A stretch of DNA of 44,596 nt. It comes from a virus. A model generated the notes under the pieces. That model was not told where the DNA came from and did not search any database. It was given only the letters and a program-made list of their open reading frames with translations. Location: the IMG/VR virus record IMGVR_UViG_3300028920_000120, positions 1 to 44,596 of that record, one strand, 5' to 3'. Positions 8,013 to 14,529 of this stretch are shown piece after piece (position 1 is the first letter of the stretch; each line of letters opens with the position of its first letter). Both the position numbers and the translations under genes were made by a program.

Positions 8013-8600
8013 TTATCTCCTTAGATTCTTGTAGTTGTAATGGTCACATATTATTTTAGGGTCAACCATTATGTCATAACCGGCCTTTATCGCTTCTCTG
8101 CTGAAATACTCATCTTCACCAAAATCGTAACATCTCCCATTTTCATCAATGGGCTTGTATGTAATCTTGAACCATGGCCGTTCCATCTTCTCAAAGACTT
8201 CACGCTTAACAAGTAAAGTAGAGCCGCCTATCGCAGTAGCTTTAATCAATCCGTCGGGCAATGGCTCTTTCGCAGAAACCCATTCACCACCAGCTTTGAA
8301 TGACCATACAAGCTCGTCTGTAAGCATCGGATAAATACCGGCAACGATAGGTAAATCATAATCGTAAAGTTTCTGCAAAGTGCCGTCGGGCGGAACTACG
8401 TCTGAGTCCATGAAATACAAATGAGTAACTTCCGGGTCTTTGAGCGCCAGATAAGCGAAACTGCTCCTTCCAACGCCCGCTTCCCTCGAAGCTATATAGC
8501 CCCATTTAACGCCCGGACGCATAGCCTCCGCCGAACAATAAGCCGCCGTTCGGACATCTATTGTGAAATCTTTATTTACCGGAACACCTATAACAATCAT
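8013..8600 (-). CDS. GT2-like glycosyltransferase
   Basis: The 195-residue protein is short and compact. HLYFMDSDVVPP is the DxD-type nucleotide-sugar site of GT-A glycosyltransferases. IGGSTLLVKREVFE and FGEDEYFSREAIKAGYDI, followed by DHY, correspond to the acceptor loop and the catalytic ED region seen in many phage GT2-like enzymes. It is inserted between two decoration paralogs, with its ends overlapping one by four bases and lying two bases from the other. A cytoplasmic enzyme glycosylating a virion surface protein is therefore plausible. Donor sugar and acceptor are unknown. Confidence 0.75.
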   Translation of the reverse strand: MIVIGVPVNKDFTIDVRTAAYCSAEAMRPGVKWGYIASREAGVGRSSFAYLALKDPEVTHLYFMDSDVVPPDGTLQKLYDYDLPIVAGIYPMLTDELVWSFKAGGEWVSAKEPLPDGLIKATAIGGSTLLVKREVFEKMERPWFKITYKPIDENGRCYDFGEDEYFSREAIKAGYDIMVDPKIICDHYNYKNLRR

Positions 8601-8968
8601 GCTGTCTGACCTATAAAGTATTCGCCATATACCGTAAATGCCACGCCGTTAGTGGCAAGAACATCCAAGGCTTTGTTGTCCGTCAATTTAAGGGGATATT
8701 TCCAGTCCTTAACGAGAATACTTCCGCCGTCGGCCTGACATTGAATAGGCCCGAAAAGAACCGTACCGTCCTCGTCCTGTAACGTGACCGCAACATCGGA
8801 AGTTCTACCGGCAATAGTTACATGAGTCAGATACAACGCTTTTCCAGCCCCCGGAGTAGCAACACACTCGACGGCGGGAGTGGCATCGTCCTCGTCGTTA
8901 TTGAAACTAAAAGGCCCAGACCTCGCTGTCGGAAGCTCATTAACTAAAGTTGGTGTCGTTATTGCCAT
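8597..8968 (-). CDS. Decoration-like virion protein, paralog 1 of 3
   Basis: The 123-residue protein has GAGKALYLTHVTIAG, LQDEDGTVLFGPIQCQ, YPLKLTDNKALD and YGEYFIG. These match the two paralogs downstream in the same linear order. It starts MAITTPTL, close to MAISTPIL of paralog 2. Its last four bases overlap the glycosyltransferase gene, so the enzyme gene entered between members of one tandem family. A structural, capsid-surface role is inferred. Confidence 0.6.
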   Translation of the reverse strand: MAITTPTLVNELPTARSGPFSFNNDEDDATPAVECVATPGAGKALYLTHVTIAGRTSDVAVTLQDEDGTVLFGPIQCQADGGSILVKDWKYPLKLTDNKALDVLATNGVAFTVYGEYFIGQTA

Positions 8969-8970
8969 GA

Positions 8971-9288
8971 TTAACCTCCGGCAAAATGTCTCTGTGGATA
9001 ATATGCACCTGCATACAAATTAACCGATGGAGTTGTTCCCGATATTCCCGATTCGTCAACTAACTGCGAACCGTCGGTAGCGGGACCGGGAACATCCTGC
9101 TCAGTTCCGTAACTAAGCGGGTCGGTTGTAGTTGCGGTATCGTTGCTCTCATCCAAATTCACAGTAGCCCATAACTTCATCATCGCGTCTATCTCGTCCC
9201 AATGTACACTGTTTAGATGACTATAGGGATTGCTTCTTGCATAATGCAAAAATCCCCACAAGAATTGATTCTGTGTCGAATCTGCCAT
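8971..9288 (-). CDS. Small virion-block protein of unknown function (105 aa)
   Basis: The start is the ATG at 9288, because GGAGATTAATT precedes it at ideal distance. A longer reading frame to 9330 lacks a site. The product begins MADSTQNQFLWGFLHYARSN and ends in a Gly/Ser/Thr/Pro-rich tail (GISGTTPSVNLYAGAYYPQ). It has no cysteine, membrane segment or recognised motif. It lies between a 74-residue small protein and the first decoration paralog. It may be a minor structural protein, but I do not recognise it. Confidence 0.5.
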   Translation of the reverse strand: MADSTQNQFLWGFLHYARSNPYSHLNSVHWDEIDAMMKLWATVNLDESNDTATTTDPLSYGTEQDVPGPATDGSQLVDESGISGTTPSVNLYAGAYYPQRHFAGG

Positions 9289-9290
9289 AA

Positions 9291-9515
9291 TTAATCTCCT
9301 ATCAAATTGCCCTGCTCGTCGCGGGACCATACATTCAATTTGCTTTCACCGAACCCGTTATTCATAATCTTCGTTCGGTAAATAGGCTCTCCATAGCGAG
9401 TGGTATATCCCGCCTTGGACGTTCGTCTGTTAAGTTCGTCCTGTAAACCTTCCGGGGGTCTGCCCCATGAAGCTATTTCACCACTATTGCCTTTTGCTCT
9501 TTTTAAGATTTCCAA
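9291..9515 (-). CDS. Small hypothetical protein with TTG start (74 aa)
   Basis: A TTG at 9515 is used, with a strong AGGAG at 9529-9525 nine bases upstream. The product starts MEILKRAKGNSGEIASWG and contains RRTSKAGYTTRYGEPIYRT, a basic segment. The first 13 bases overlap the end of the upstream zinc-ribbon gene. No family is recognised. It belongs to the late operon between the capsid gene and the decoration-like genes. Confidence 0.45.
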   Translation of the reverse strand: MEILKRAKGNSGEIASWGRPPEGLQDELNRRTSKAGYTTRYGEPIYRTKIMNNGFGESKLNVWSRDEQGNLIGD

Positions 9516-9667
9516 AACAGTAATCTCCTAAAAGTCCACTTCGGCCTTACTTCTTTTTTGCAACTAGAGCATCGCATAATCATCTTCCCTTTGTTTTCTT
9601 CGGGAAAAACCATAAATGATTTACATTTTCTGCATTGAGGATTTACAGATACTATATTTCCTTTCAT
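9503..9667 (-). CDS. Zinc-ribbon miniprotein (54 aa)
   Basis: Translation from the ATG at 9667 gives 54 residues with two CxxC pairs (QCRKC at 12-15 and RCSSC at 33-36), a classic zinc ribbon, followed by a basic tail (VRPKWTFRRLLFWKS). The ATG overlaps the stop of the 27-residue frame before it (ATGA), and its end overlaps the next gene in another frame. Small zinc ribbons recur throughout this genome, and a nucleic-acid or protein-binding role is likely but unspecified. Confidence 0.55.
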   Translation of the reverse strand: MKGNIVSVNPQCRKCKSFMVFPEENKGKMIMRCSSCKKEVRPKWTFRRLLFWKS

Positions 9668-9747
9668 TTCTTTTTCTCTTTAGGCTGTTTCATTTTTTTA
9701 TATTCTTCAGGTGAAACCCTTTTCAATGTGACTGGGTCACGTTTCAT
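9664..9747 (-). CDS. Very small basic protein (27 aa)
   Basis: The ATG at 9747 has a good ribosome site (AAAGGAAATAGTT) and the stop overlaps the next ATG as ATGA. The 27 residues (MKRDPVTLKRVSPEEYKKM at the start, lysine-rich end) have no recognised motif. Being the first frame after a terminator-like hairpin, it may serve mainly to load ribosomes on the downstream genes. Confidence 0.4.
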   Translation of the reverse strand: MKRDPVTLKRVSPEEYKKMKQPKEKKK

Positions 9748-9760
9748 AACTATTTCCTTT

Positions 9761-9798
9761 CAAAAAGGAAGGTAGGGGACATAAGTCCCCACACCTTC
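9761..9798 (-). terminator. Intrinsic terminator or attenuator after the 9806-10600 gene
   Basis: On the minus strand GAAGGT pairs with ACCTTC and GGGGAC with GTCCCC around a TTAT loop, with only small bulges. CTTTTT follows directly. The position, eight bases after a stop codon and before a fresh ribosome site, fits a partial terminator that lowers expression of downstream late genes relative to capsid. Confidence 0.65.
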
Positions 9799-9805
9799 GT
9801 TAAAA

Positions 9806-10600
9806 TTAAATACTGATTTGCAACATAATCAACGGCCCGGCAATACCACCACCAGAGGCAGTATCACAGTTCAGTATAAAACCCGCTGGCTGCGCTTCGA
9901 CCTTTGAAGTAATTGCATACTCAACCAAACCACCAGTCGTCCCTTCGTAGGAAAAATAAGTCATCATTTCCCCGGCAGCAGGGTCATCAATGGTTGAATT
10001 GGTAGGACTGATATAAGCAGGGCCGTATGTCTGGCCCCAATACTTATGTCCCGCAGCCGCCGAATTTGCTGGAACGCAAATGACAGGACAAATACCCGTT
10101 CCGTGAGCCTTCGTTTCTCTGTAAGGATTTTCAAAGACTTCACAGTGGTCAGAAGTAGTCGTCGTAACAGGCAATGGACTGTCAATATAAACAGTAGTCA
10201 CTGTTGCTGTGTCATTATTTCCAACAATACCGAAAAGATAGGTCGTTGTTGTCGCACTGTTATCTTCTATCATAAGATAACCACCGGCAAGGTCATTCGT
10301 TGTACGACTTCCTAATGTAATAACCTGCTTTAGTTCACCGGCATTGTTAGCCGATGGAAGTGCTGTCCATGAAACAGCCGCGTTTTCGTAAGCATGTGCT
10401 CCCCAGTAACTATATACCTGAGCTACGGCATTGCAATATTTATAAACACGCCCGTCCCATGTAATGAAACGAGTGCCATAAACAAATCTCTGAGTAGTAT
10501 CATCCGTATAGATACCGAGATTATAGTCTCCCGTCTTATCTAAAGGACTGCTAATCCATTTCAGAGGCCCATTTGGTAATGTAAAATTATTTGTACTCAT
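9806..10600 (-). CDS. Abundant-type virion protein next to capsid (264 aa)
   Basis: The 264-residue protein follows the capsid gene with its own strong ribosome site (AAGGAGTTACAA) and is followed by a terminator hairpin. This arrangement often marks highly expressed head proteins. The sequence is beta-rich: GDYNLGIYTDDTTQRFVYGTR appears near the start (split by turns), WDGRVYKYCNA follows, and the central part is rich in Thr and Asn. The C terminus GGGIAGPLIMLQISI looks like an assembly strand. It probably stabilises or decorates the head. No named family is recognised. Confidence 0.55.
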   Translation of the reverse strand: MSTNNFTLPNGPLKWISSPLDKTGDYNLGIYTDDTTQRFVYGTRFITWDGRVYKYCNAVAQVYSYWGAHAYENAAVSWTALPSANNAGELKQVITLGSRTTNDLAGGYLMIEDNSATTTTYLFGIVGNNDTATVTTVYIDSPLPVTTTTSDHCEVFENPYRETKAHGTGICPVICVPANSAAAGHKYWGQTYGPAYISPTNSTIDDPAAGEMMTYFSYEGTTGGLVEYAITSKVEAQPAGFILNCDTASGGGIAGPLIMLQISI

Positions 10601-10659
10601 TTGTAACTCCTTAGGTTGTCAGATTACAAGTCTTAACAAACCTGAAAATTACCCTGCGG

Positions 10660-11583
10660 TTATACCGTATCCAGAAGAATCTGAACTACAGCAGGCCCTT
10701 CGACTCTGGTCGCTCCAATACTAAGTGTCGAGAATACTTGAATGGAGTCACATAAATCGTTTCTGACACTGACACTCACAGATGGTTCCTCGGCCACAGC
10801 CAGAACGATAGCGTCCTGAGCGAAAGCGAAACATCTCGTCGCTCCGGTATCGGTATCGTCCGCAGGCAGTCGGGTACTCTTAATGAACTTAAAGCCCATG
10901 TAAGTATCGACGTTGCCCTGAGCCAAAGCCTTTACCGTGTTGTAGTCGGAACTCTTGACTTCGGTAGTGTTCATCAACTGATTGAGATTGAAAGGGTTAC
11001 AGAGAAAATATCTCTGCCTGTCCTCGTCAATCTCGGCGTCGTCGAGAAGCTGCTTGCACGTCAGGAGTTTCGCAATCGTCAAAGGTGTTTCAGTATCATC
11101 ATCAAAGTCACTTCCGGCAGCTTCAATCGTACCGTCCGAGTTCACAAGACGGCACTCACCTACGTCATAGGAGTTGATTGTAGTTCCGCCCGCGTGACCG
11201 CCATAAGCAGCCCCATACAGAGCGGCGATAACTACATCGTCTATCTGACGGTTGAGCGAAAAGACCTGATTCTGTGTGTATGACGATTGCGGGTCTATCA
11301 GAAGTTTTAATTTGTCCGGCTTGTCTATCAAGTCGGCTGGAACGATGTAATCGACCATCGAGAGTTTGCGTCTTGAGTGCTGGGCGTCGGAGACAGGGGT
11401 CTCACCGTGCCTTGCACCTCTCGGCTGCGCATCTTTCGGGCCGAGCCGTTCCACAAACATTGTATCACCCGTTACCGATTCGGGGCGGCAACATCCACGT
11501 AGCTTCGACTGCTTCTGCTGGCTGAGCATGAGGATATTGGCCTTGAACTGGTCAACGAATGAGACAGGAATTTGAAGGCTCAT
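10660..11583 (-). CDS. Major capsid protein
   Basis: The product is 307 residues. It lies directly after the scaffold gene, and its N-terminal arm contains FVDQFKANILMLSQQKQSKLRG. SRRKLSMVDYIVPADLIDK, LNRQIDDVVIAALYGAAYGG and FLCNPFNLNQLM follow the plan of the HK97-fold capsid family found in BPP-1-like podoviruses (Phage_capsid_2 type). A strong ribosome site (GGAAAGG) precedes the ATG, but it can be buried in a perfect 8-bp hairpin. Flanking head genes make the assignment strong although the family name is from memory. Confidence 0.8.
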   Translation of the reverse strand: MSLQIPVSFVDQFKANILMLSQQKQSKLRGCCRPESVTGDTMFVERLGPKDAQPRGARHGETPVSDAQHSRRKLSMVDYIVPADLIDKPDKLKLLIDPQSSYTQNQVFSLNRQIDDVVIAALYGAAYGGHAGGTTINSYDVGECRLVNSDGTIEAAGSDFDDDTETPLTIAKLLTCKQLLDDAEIDEDRQRYFLCNPFNLNQLMNTTEVKSSDYNTVKALAQGNVDTYMGFKFIKSTRLPADDTDTGATRCFAFAQDAIVLAVAEEPSVSVSVRNDLCDSIQVFSTLSIGATRVEGPAVVQILLDTV

Positions 11584-11730
11584 ATTCGTTACCTTTCCAA
11601 AAAAATTAAGTTTTAATCGGAAAGGTTATCCGAAACCGGGCCTTATCCTGCCGAAACGCCGGTTGGCGGGTGGGCTACCACCATCTTTCGGGTCGTCGTG
11701 TGACGATTGTCCAGAATAATTTTTCGGGGC
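11584..11730 (-). promoter_or_regulatory. Structured capsid leader with ribosome-site hairpin
   Basis: This is the only long gap in the head operon. On the minus strand the 147 nt contain small hairpins (GGTGG/CCACC, CGCC/GGCG) and a repeated GGATAA. Just before the capsid ATG, ACCTTTCC (11626-11619) pairs perfectly with GGAAAGGT (11598-11591). The second arm includes the Shine-Dalgarno sequence, so the hairpin would control capsid translation. I saw no convincing promoter in this gap. Confidence 0.55.
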
Positions 11731-12597
11731 CTACTTGGTTGTCCCTGTTTTTCTATTGGCTTCTTCTCTCATAAGAGCCTGAACGAGTTCCACCGTCTTC
11801 TTATGGTCAACATGAGTCCTGTCCCAATAAGGCATGGCCTTTTGCTGTGCCGTCGGGAGTCCCTTGCCCATAAGCTCGTCAATTCTCTTATTAGTAGAAG
11901 CACTTGGAGTTTCAATGTCCGTTATTATTCTATGTTCTGTAAATTTCTTCCCTACGGTTGCCAGAATTTCGGCAATCATAGGATTGTTACCGTATTTACC
12001 GAGAAATTCCTCTATTTTATCACCGGGTATGTTCTCGGTGATAACCCTGCTGACAATGTGCATATTCTCATCGTAAGCGTTGCCCCACTTGTTCCTTAAA
12101 GCGGTCTCGGCTTCGAGCTTTTCCCGCTCTGCGTTATCCTTTAACGCCTTGTCTATAAAGGCGTTGCGGTTCTTCTCGAACTCCCATAGGGCATTAGCCT
12201 GTTTCTGAGTCAGTCCTATCTTGTGAAAGATGTCTTTTGCCGACTTTATCATATCATCGTCGTAATAGTCTTTAAGTTCTTCGGGAACGGGAAGGGAATA
12301 GTCATCGACGGTCTCAGGCCGTCCGAGAGTCTTGTAAAATTCATCCCATTCTTCCGGCTTCGATAGTTCGGTGGGTAGAATCACTCCCTTTTTGCCCACG
12401 AGTTTGGCCTGATTGCCTATAATACTCAATGCACCTTTAACGTCTTTGACCTGATTATAAATAGGCTGTGACCTTAAATCTTCGGGCAGTAAGGCATCCT
12501 GCCATCCTTCCTTCAGGATTAGGTCGTCACCGATAAAACTTTCGGTCGGTGCGGGAGGCGCTGCCGGAGGTGTCTCTGTAATTATTTCTTCGCTCAT
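11731..12597 (-). CDS. Head scaffolding protein
   Basis: The 288-residue protein is acidic and mostly helical. It has a Pro/Ala-rich N terminus (TETPPAAPPAPTESF), a GWQDALLPEDLRS segment, the YKTLGRPETVDDYSLPVPEE motif common in phage scaffold proteins, and a long charged helix (NAEREKLEAETALRNKWG). It lies directly upstream of the capsid gene and its start overlaps the previous stop (ATGA). It guides procapsid assembly and is expelled or cleaved. No protease domain is visible. Confidence 0.8.
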   Translation of the reverse strand: MSEEIITETPPAAPPAPTESFIGDDLILKEGWQDALLPEDLRSQPIYNQVKDVKGALSIIGNQAKLVGKKGVILPTELSKPEEWDEFYKTLGRPETVDDYSLPVPEELKDYYDDDMIKSAKDIFHKIGLTQKQANALWEFEKNRNAFIDKALKDNAEREKLEAETALRNKWGNAYDENMHIVSRVITENIPGDKIEEFLGKYGNNPMIAEILATVGKKFTEHRIITDIETPSASTNKRIDELMGKGLPTAQQKAMPYWDRTHVDHKKTVELVQALMREEANRKTGTTK

Positions 12598-12941
12598 TGT
12601 GTCCTCCCGAATCTTTTCATGTTCTCAGGATTGTTAATGTACTTCATCGCCGTCGATTTCAAAAGCTGGACGGTAAACTGCTCCGTCTCAAGTTTCGGAT
12701 TCAACTTCATAAATACATTCACATCTTCCGGGTCTTGACAGAAAAAACTTCCCCGGCCTTCCTTGTCGGGAATTTTCTCACCGTATTCGTTCTCCTTCAT
12801 TCCCACCACTTCGTAAACAATAAGCTGTATTACCTCTACGTGGCCTTTCGCAATATGTTCACCTCTTTCCTCTGGTGGTATTTCCTTATACATCGGGGCT
12901 GGTGTTTTCTTTTCAGTCACGGCAGTTGTCCCGTCTTTCAT
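12594..12941 (-). CDS. Hypothetical head-operon protein (115 aa)
   Basis: The product is 115 residues, charged and without cysteines in pairs, with VEVIQLIVYEVVGMKENEYG in the middle and MKYINNPENMKRFGR near the end. It lies between the Bbp19-like gene and scaffold and overlaps both by four bases. Many podoviruses have an unassigned gene here. A role in head assembly is inferred from position only. Confidence 0.5.
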   Translation of the reverse strand: MKDGTTAVTEKKTPAPMYKEIPPEERGEHIAKGHVEVIQLIVYEVVGMKENEYGEKIPDKEGRGSFFCQDPEDVNVFMKLNPKLETEQFTVQLLKSTAMKYINNPENMKRFGRTQ

Positions 12942-13186
12942 AATTTAACTCCTTCGTTAATAACTTCTTCTTTCTGTTCGTCCATGAGATTCTTGTCTAT
13001 CATGGAATGTATGTACCTTATTATCCAGTTGGCCCCCAAATTATAGTCGGTTTTCCTCGAAGATTCTTCGACGTATATCTCCCTTCGGTAAAGACCTCTT
13101 ACGTCCAAGTCCTCAAGAACTTTCTTGCCGTTCTCGGAACCGAAAACGTCTTTGTACCTTACCGACATTTGCTCGACTTCGGTCAT
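12938..13186 (-). CDS. Bbp19-like head-region protein
   Basis: The 82 residues include YKDVFGSENGKKVLEDL, followed by a variable loop and TDYNLGANWIIRYIHSMI. This is the pattern of the small Bbp19 family of BPP-1-like podoviruses (FxSExGxxVLxDL...xGxRxxxxxIxxxI). The gene lies between portal and scaffold as in that group. Function is unknown. ATGA overlaps link it to both neighbours. Confidence 0.6.
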   Translation of the reverse strand: MTEVEQMSVRYKDVFGSENGKKVLEDLDVRGLYRREIYVEESSRKTDYNLGANWIIRYIHSMIDKNLMDEQKEEVINEGVKL

Positions 13187-13311
13187 CTTTCTCTCTTGGG
13201 TTTCCAGCCCATTTTTCTTAAAGTCCCGTAAACATAAGCCCTGAACCTGTCACCTTTAAGTCCCTTTCTTCTGGCCTGAGCTTTTAGTTTTCTTTCTTCT
13301 TCGACAGGCAT
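13183..13311 (-). CDS. Small basic phage protein (42 aa)
   Basis: The 42 residues, from the ATG at 13311, contain RRKGLKGDRFRAYVYGTLRK, followed by MGWKPKRER. A very similar short basic frame (AYVYGTLRKxGWKPKRE) is, from memory, recurrent in tailed phages upstream of head genes. Its stop overlaps the next ATG. It may bind nucleic acid. The function is unknown. Confidence 0.55.
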   Translation of the reverse strand: MPVEEERKLKAQARRKGLKGDRFRAYVYGTLRKMGWKPKRER

Positions 13312-13314
13312 TAA

Positions 13315-13512
13315 TCAACCCTTTTCTATATAAATAGCATCATGTTTAACAAGAGGACATCTATCAGGAAATATACAACCTGATGGACAATCTAATCCGT
13401 CCAATAAGCATTTTTCAGACAAAGACAAAGGACATTTGTCAGTTTCATAAACTACAAAATTTTTACATTCTAATTCTATTAATGAACCATCACATTCTGG
13501 ACAATTTTCCAT
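13315..13512 (-). CDS. Cysteine-rich zinc-binding miniprotein (65 aa)
   Basis: The ATG at 13512 overlaps the previous stop (TAATG) and is preferred over an upstream in-frame start. The 65 residues contain nine or more cysteines (CPECDG, ELECKNF, DKCPLS, EKCLL, LDCPSGC, DRCP), suggesting at least two zinc sites. It is coupled to the secreted protein gene upstream. No specific family is recognised. Confidence 0.5.
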   Translation of the reverse strand: MENCPECDGSLIELECKNFVVYETDKCPLSLSEKCLLDGLDCPSGCIFPDRCPLVKHDAIYIEKG

Positions 13513-13928
13513 TAATCCACCTCGATTCCACGCCTGCATCCCGTAATAACAGGCGGCTGATTCTTCTTAATTACCCCGAAGACTATCGTTCGATTGTCCT
13601 CGTTACCCGAAGGGTCTAAAACCTTAACATTCACACCGTAAATTCCAGCCACCGAATTTACATATGTCCACTTATAGACGTAATCGTTTGCATCATGAGA
13701 ATACTCAGATAATATCAATCCACCGTCCGAAGTTACCGTAATCGACTCGCCTTCAGGCTCGTAAATATCTATATAACCTGTTGTAGGAGTATCTATATAA
13801 ACCTCGTAAACACCCATCACAGGATAAGGCATATCGTTAGGGTCGAACGTCACACCGTCAGGTGGAACCACCGGGGCAGGATTGACCATTAAAAATGCTA
13901 TAAATAATCCAAGTATCAATTTCTTCAT
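13512..13928 (-). CDS. Secreted Ig-like protein with signal peptide
   Basis: The 138 residues start with a clear signal peptide (MKKLILGLFIAFLMVNPAP). An Ig/cadherin-like beta domain follows, with residues VYEVYIDTPTTGYIDIYEP, then SVAGIYGVNVKVLDPSGNE. It ends in NQPPVITGCRRGIEVD. A secreted or periplasmic protein inside the head operon is unusual. It could be a host-surface modulator. The start codon directly follows the previous TAA. Confidence 0.5.
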   Translation of the reverse strand: MKKLILGLFIAFLMVNPAPVVPPDGVTFDPNDMPYPVMGVYEVYIDTPTTGYIDIYEPEGESITVTSDGGLILSEYSHDANDYVYKWTYVNSVAGIYGVNVKVLDPSGNEDNRTIVFGVIKKNQPPVITGCRRGIEVD

Positions 13929-14156
13929 TTAATCGCACTTTCTAATGTATTTTCCGAGCAAATTTTTGGTGCATTCACTACATAAATCGCATTGATAATG
14001 AACATCATCGCCTATCATCGAATAGTAACCACCAACTTCGTCAATATGTAAAAATTCCTGAATGTCCATAACATCGGTATATTCTTTGTGACAACAATCA
14101 CAGATAACAGACTCGACAACCTGAGTTTGAACATGATTTATTTTCGTCTTTATCAT
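13929..14156 (-). CDS. Zinc-binding small phage protein (75 aa)
   Basis: The 75 residues carry VICDCCHKEYTD, IQEFLHIDEVGGYYSMIGDD and CDLCSECTKNLLGKY. This combination, two CxxC pairs flanking a QEF...GGY...GDD core, is a recurring uncharacterised phage zinc protein. It overlaps its upstream neighbour as ATGA. A regulatory or DNA-binding role is possible but not shown. Confidence 0.55.
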   Translation of the reverse strand: MIKTKINHVQTQVVESVICDCCHKEYTDVMDIQEFLHIDEVGGYYSMIGDDVHYQCDLCSECTKNLLGKYIRKCD

Positions 14157-14317
14157 TGTAAAATACCATCTCTGAATATATTTTTACATTTTACACAACG
14201 CCATATACTACGTTTACGCAAAAATTCCTTAAGTTCATTAACTGATTCCCAGCCATGACACCAGTTTTCGCCACATTCAGGACATGGATAATATTTATCT
14301 TTGGATTCGAGTCTCAT
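14153..14317 (-). CDS. Zinc-ribbon miniprotein (54 aa)
   Basis: From the ATG at 14317 the frame gives 54 residues with PCPECGENWCHGW and RCVKCKNIF, a two-knuckle zinc ribbon. ATGA overlaps at both ends place it firmly in the translated chain. The function is unknown. Confidence 0.55.
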   Translation of the reverse strand: MRLESKDKYYPCPECGENWCHGWESVNELKEFLRKRSIWRCVKCKNIFRDGILQ

Positions 14318-14529
14318 TTTAAGTATTCCTCAAATCTCTCCTTCAAATACCAAGGTGGCTTGTCCTCCCATCCTTTTTCGTATCTCTTTAGCCACCATCT
14401 CCAGTTGTTGTCCTCACGACTTATCTTCTGACTGTTCCAATGCTCGAACAGCTTGCCCATAGTGACATTGGTTCGACAGCCCGTTATAACGGGATTACCC
14501 ATCAAAAATAATGTTAATATTAAACTCAT
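14314..14529 (-). CDS. Small putative lipoprotein (71 aa)
   Basis: The first 18 residues are hydrophobic (MSLILTLFLMGNPVITGC) and end in a lipobox-like ITGC. A charged Trp-rich tail follows (NNWRWWLKRYEKGWEDKPPW). The same PVITGCR string closes the neighbouring secreted protein at 13512-13928. A membrane-anchored phage lipoprotein (for exclusion or envelope modification) is possible. The start overlaps the portal stop as ATGA. Confidence 0.45.
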   Translation of the reverse strand: MSLILTLFLMGNPVITGCRTNVTMGKLFEHWNSQKISREDNNWRWWLKRYEKGWEDKPPWYLKERFEEYLK

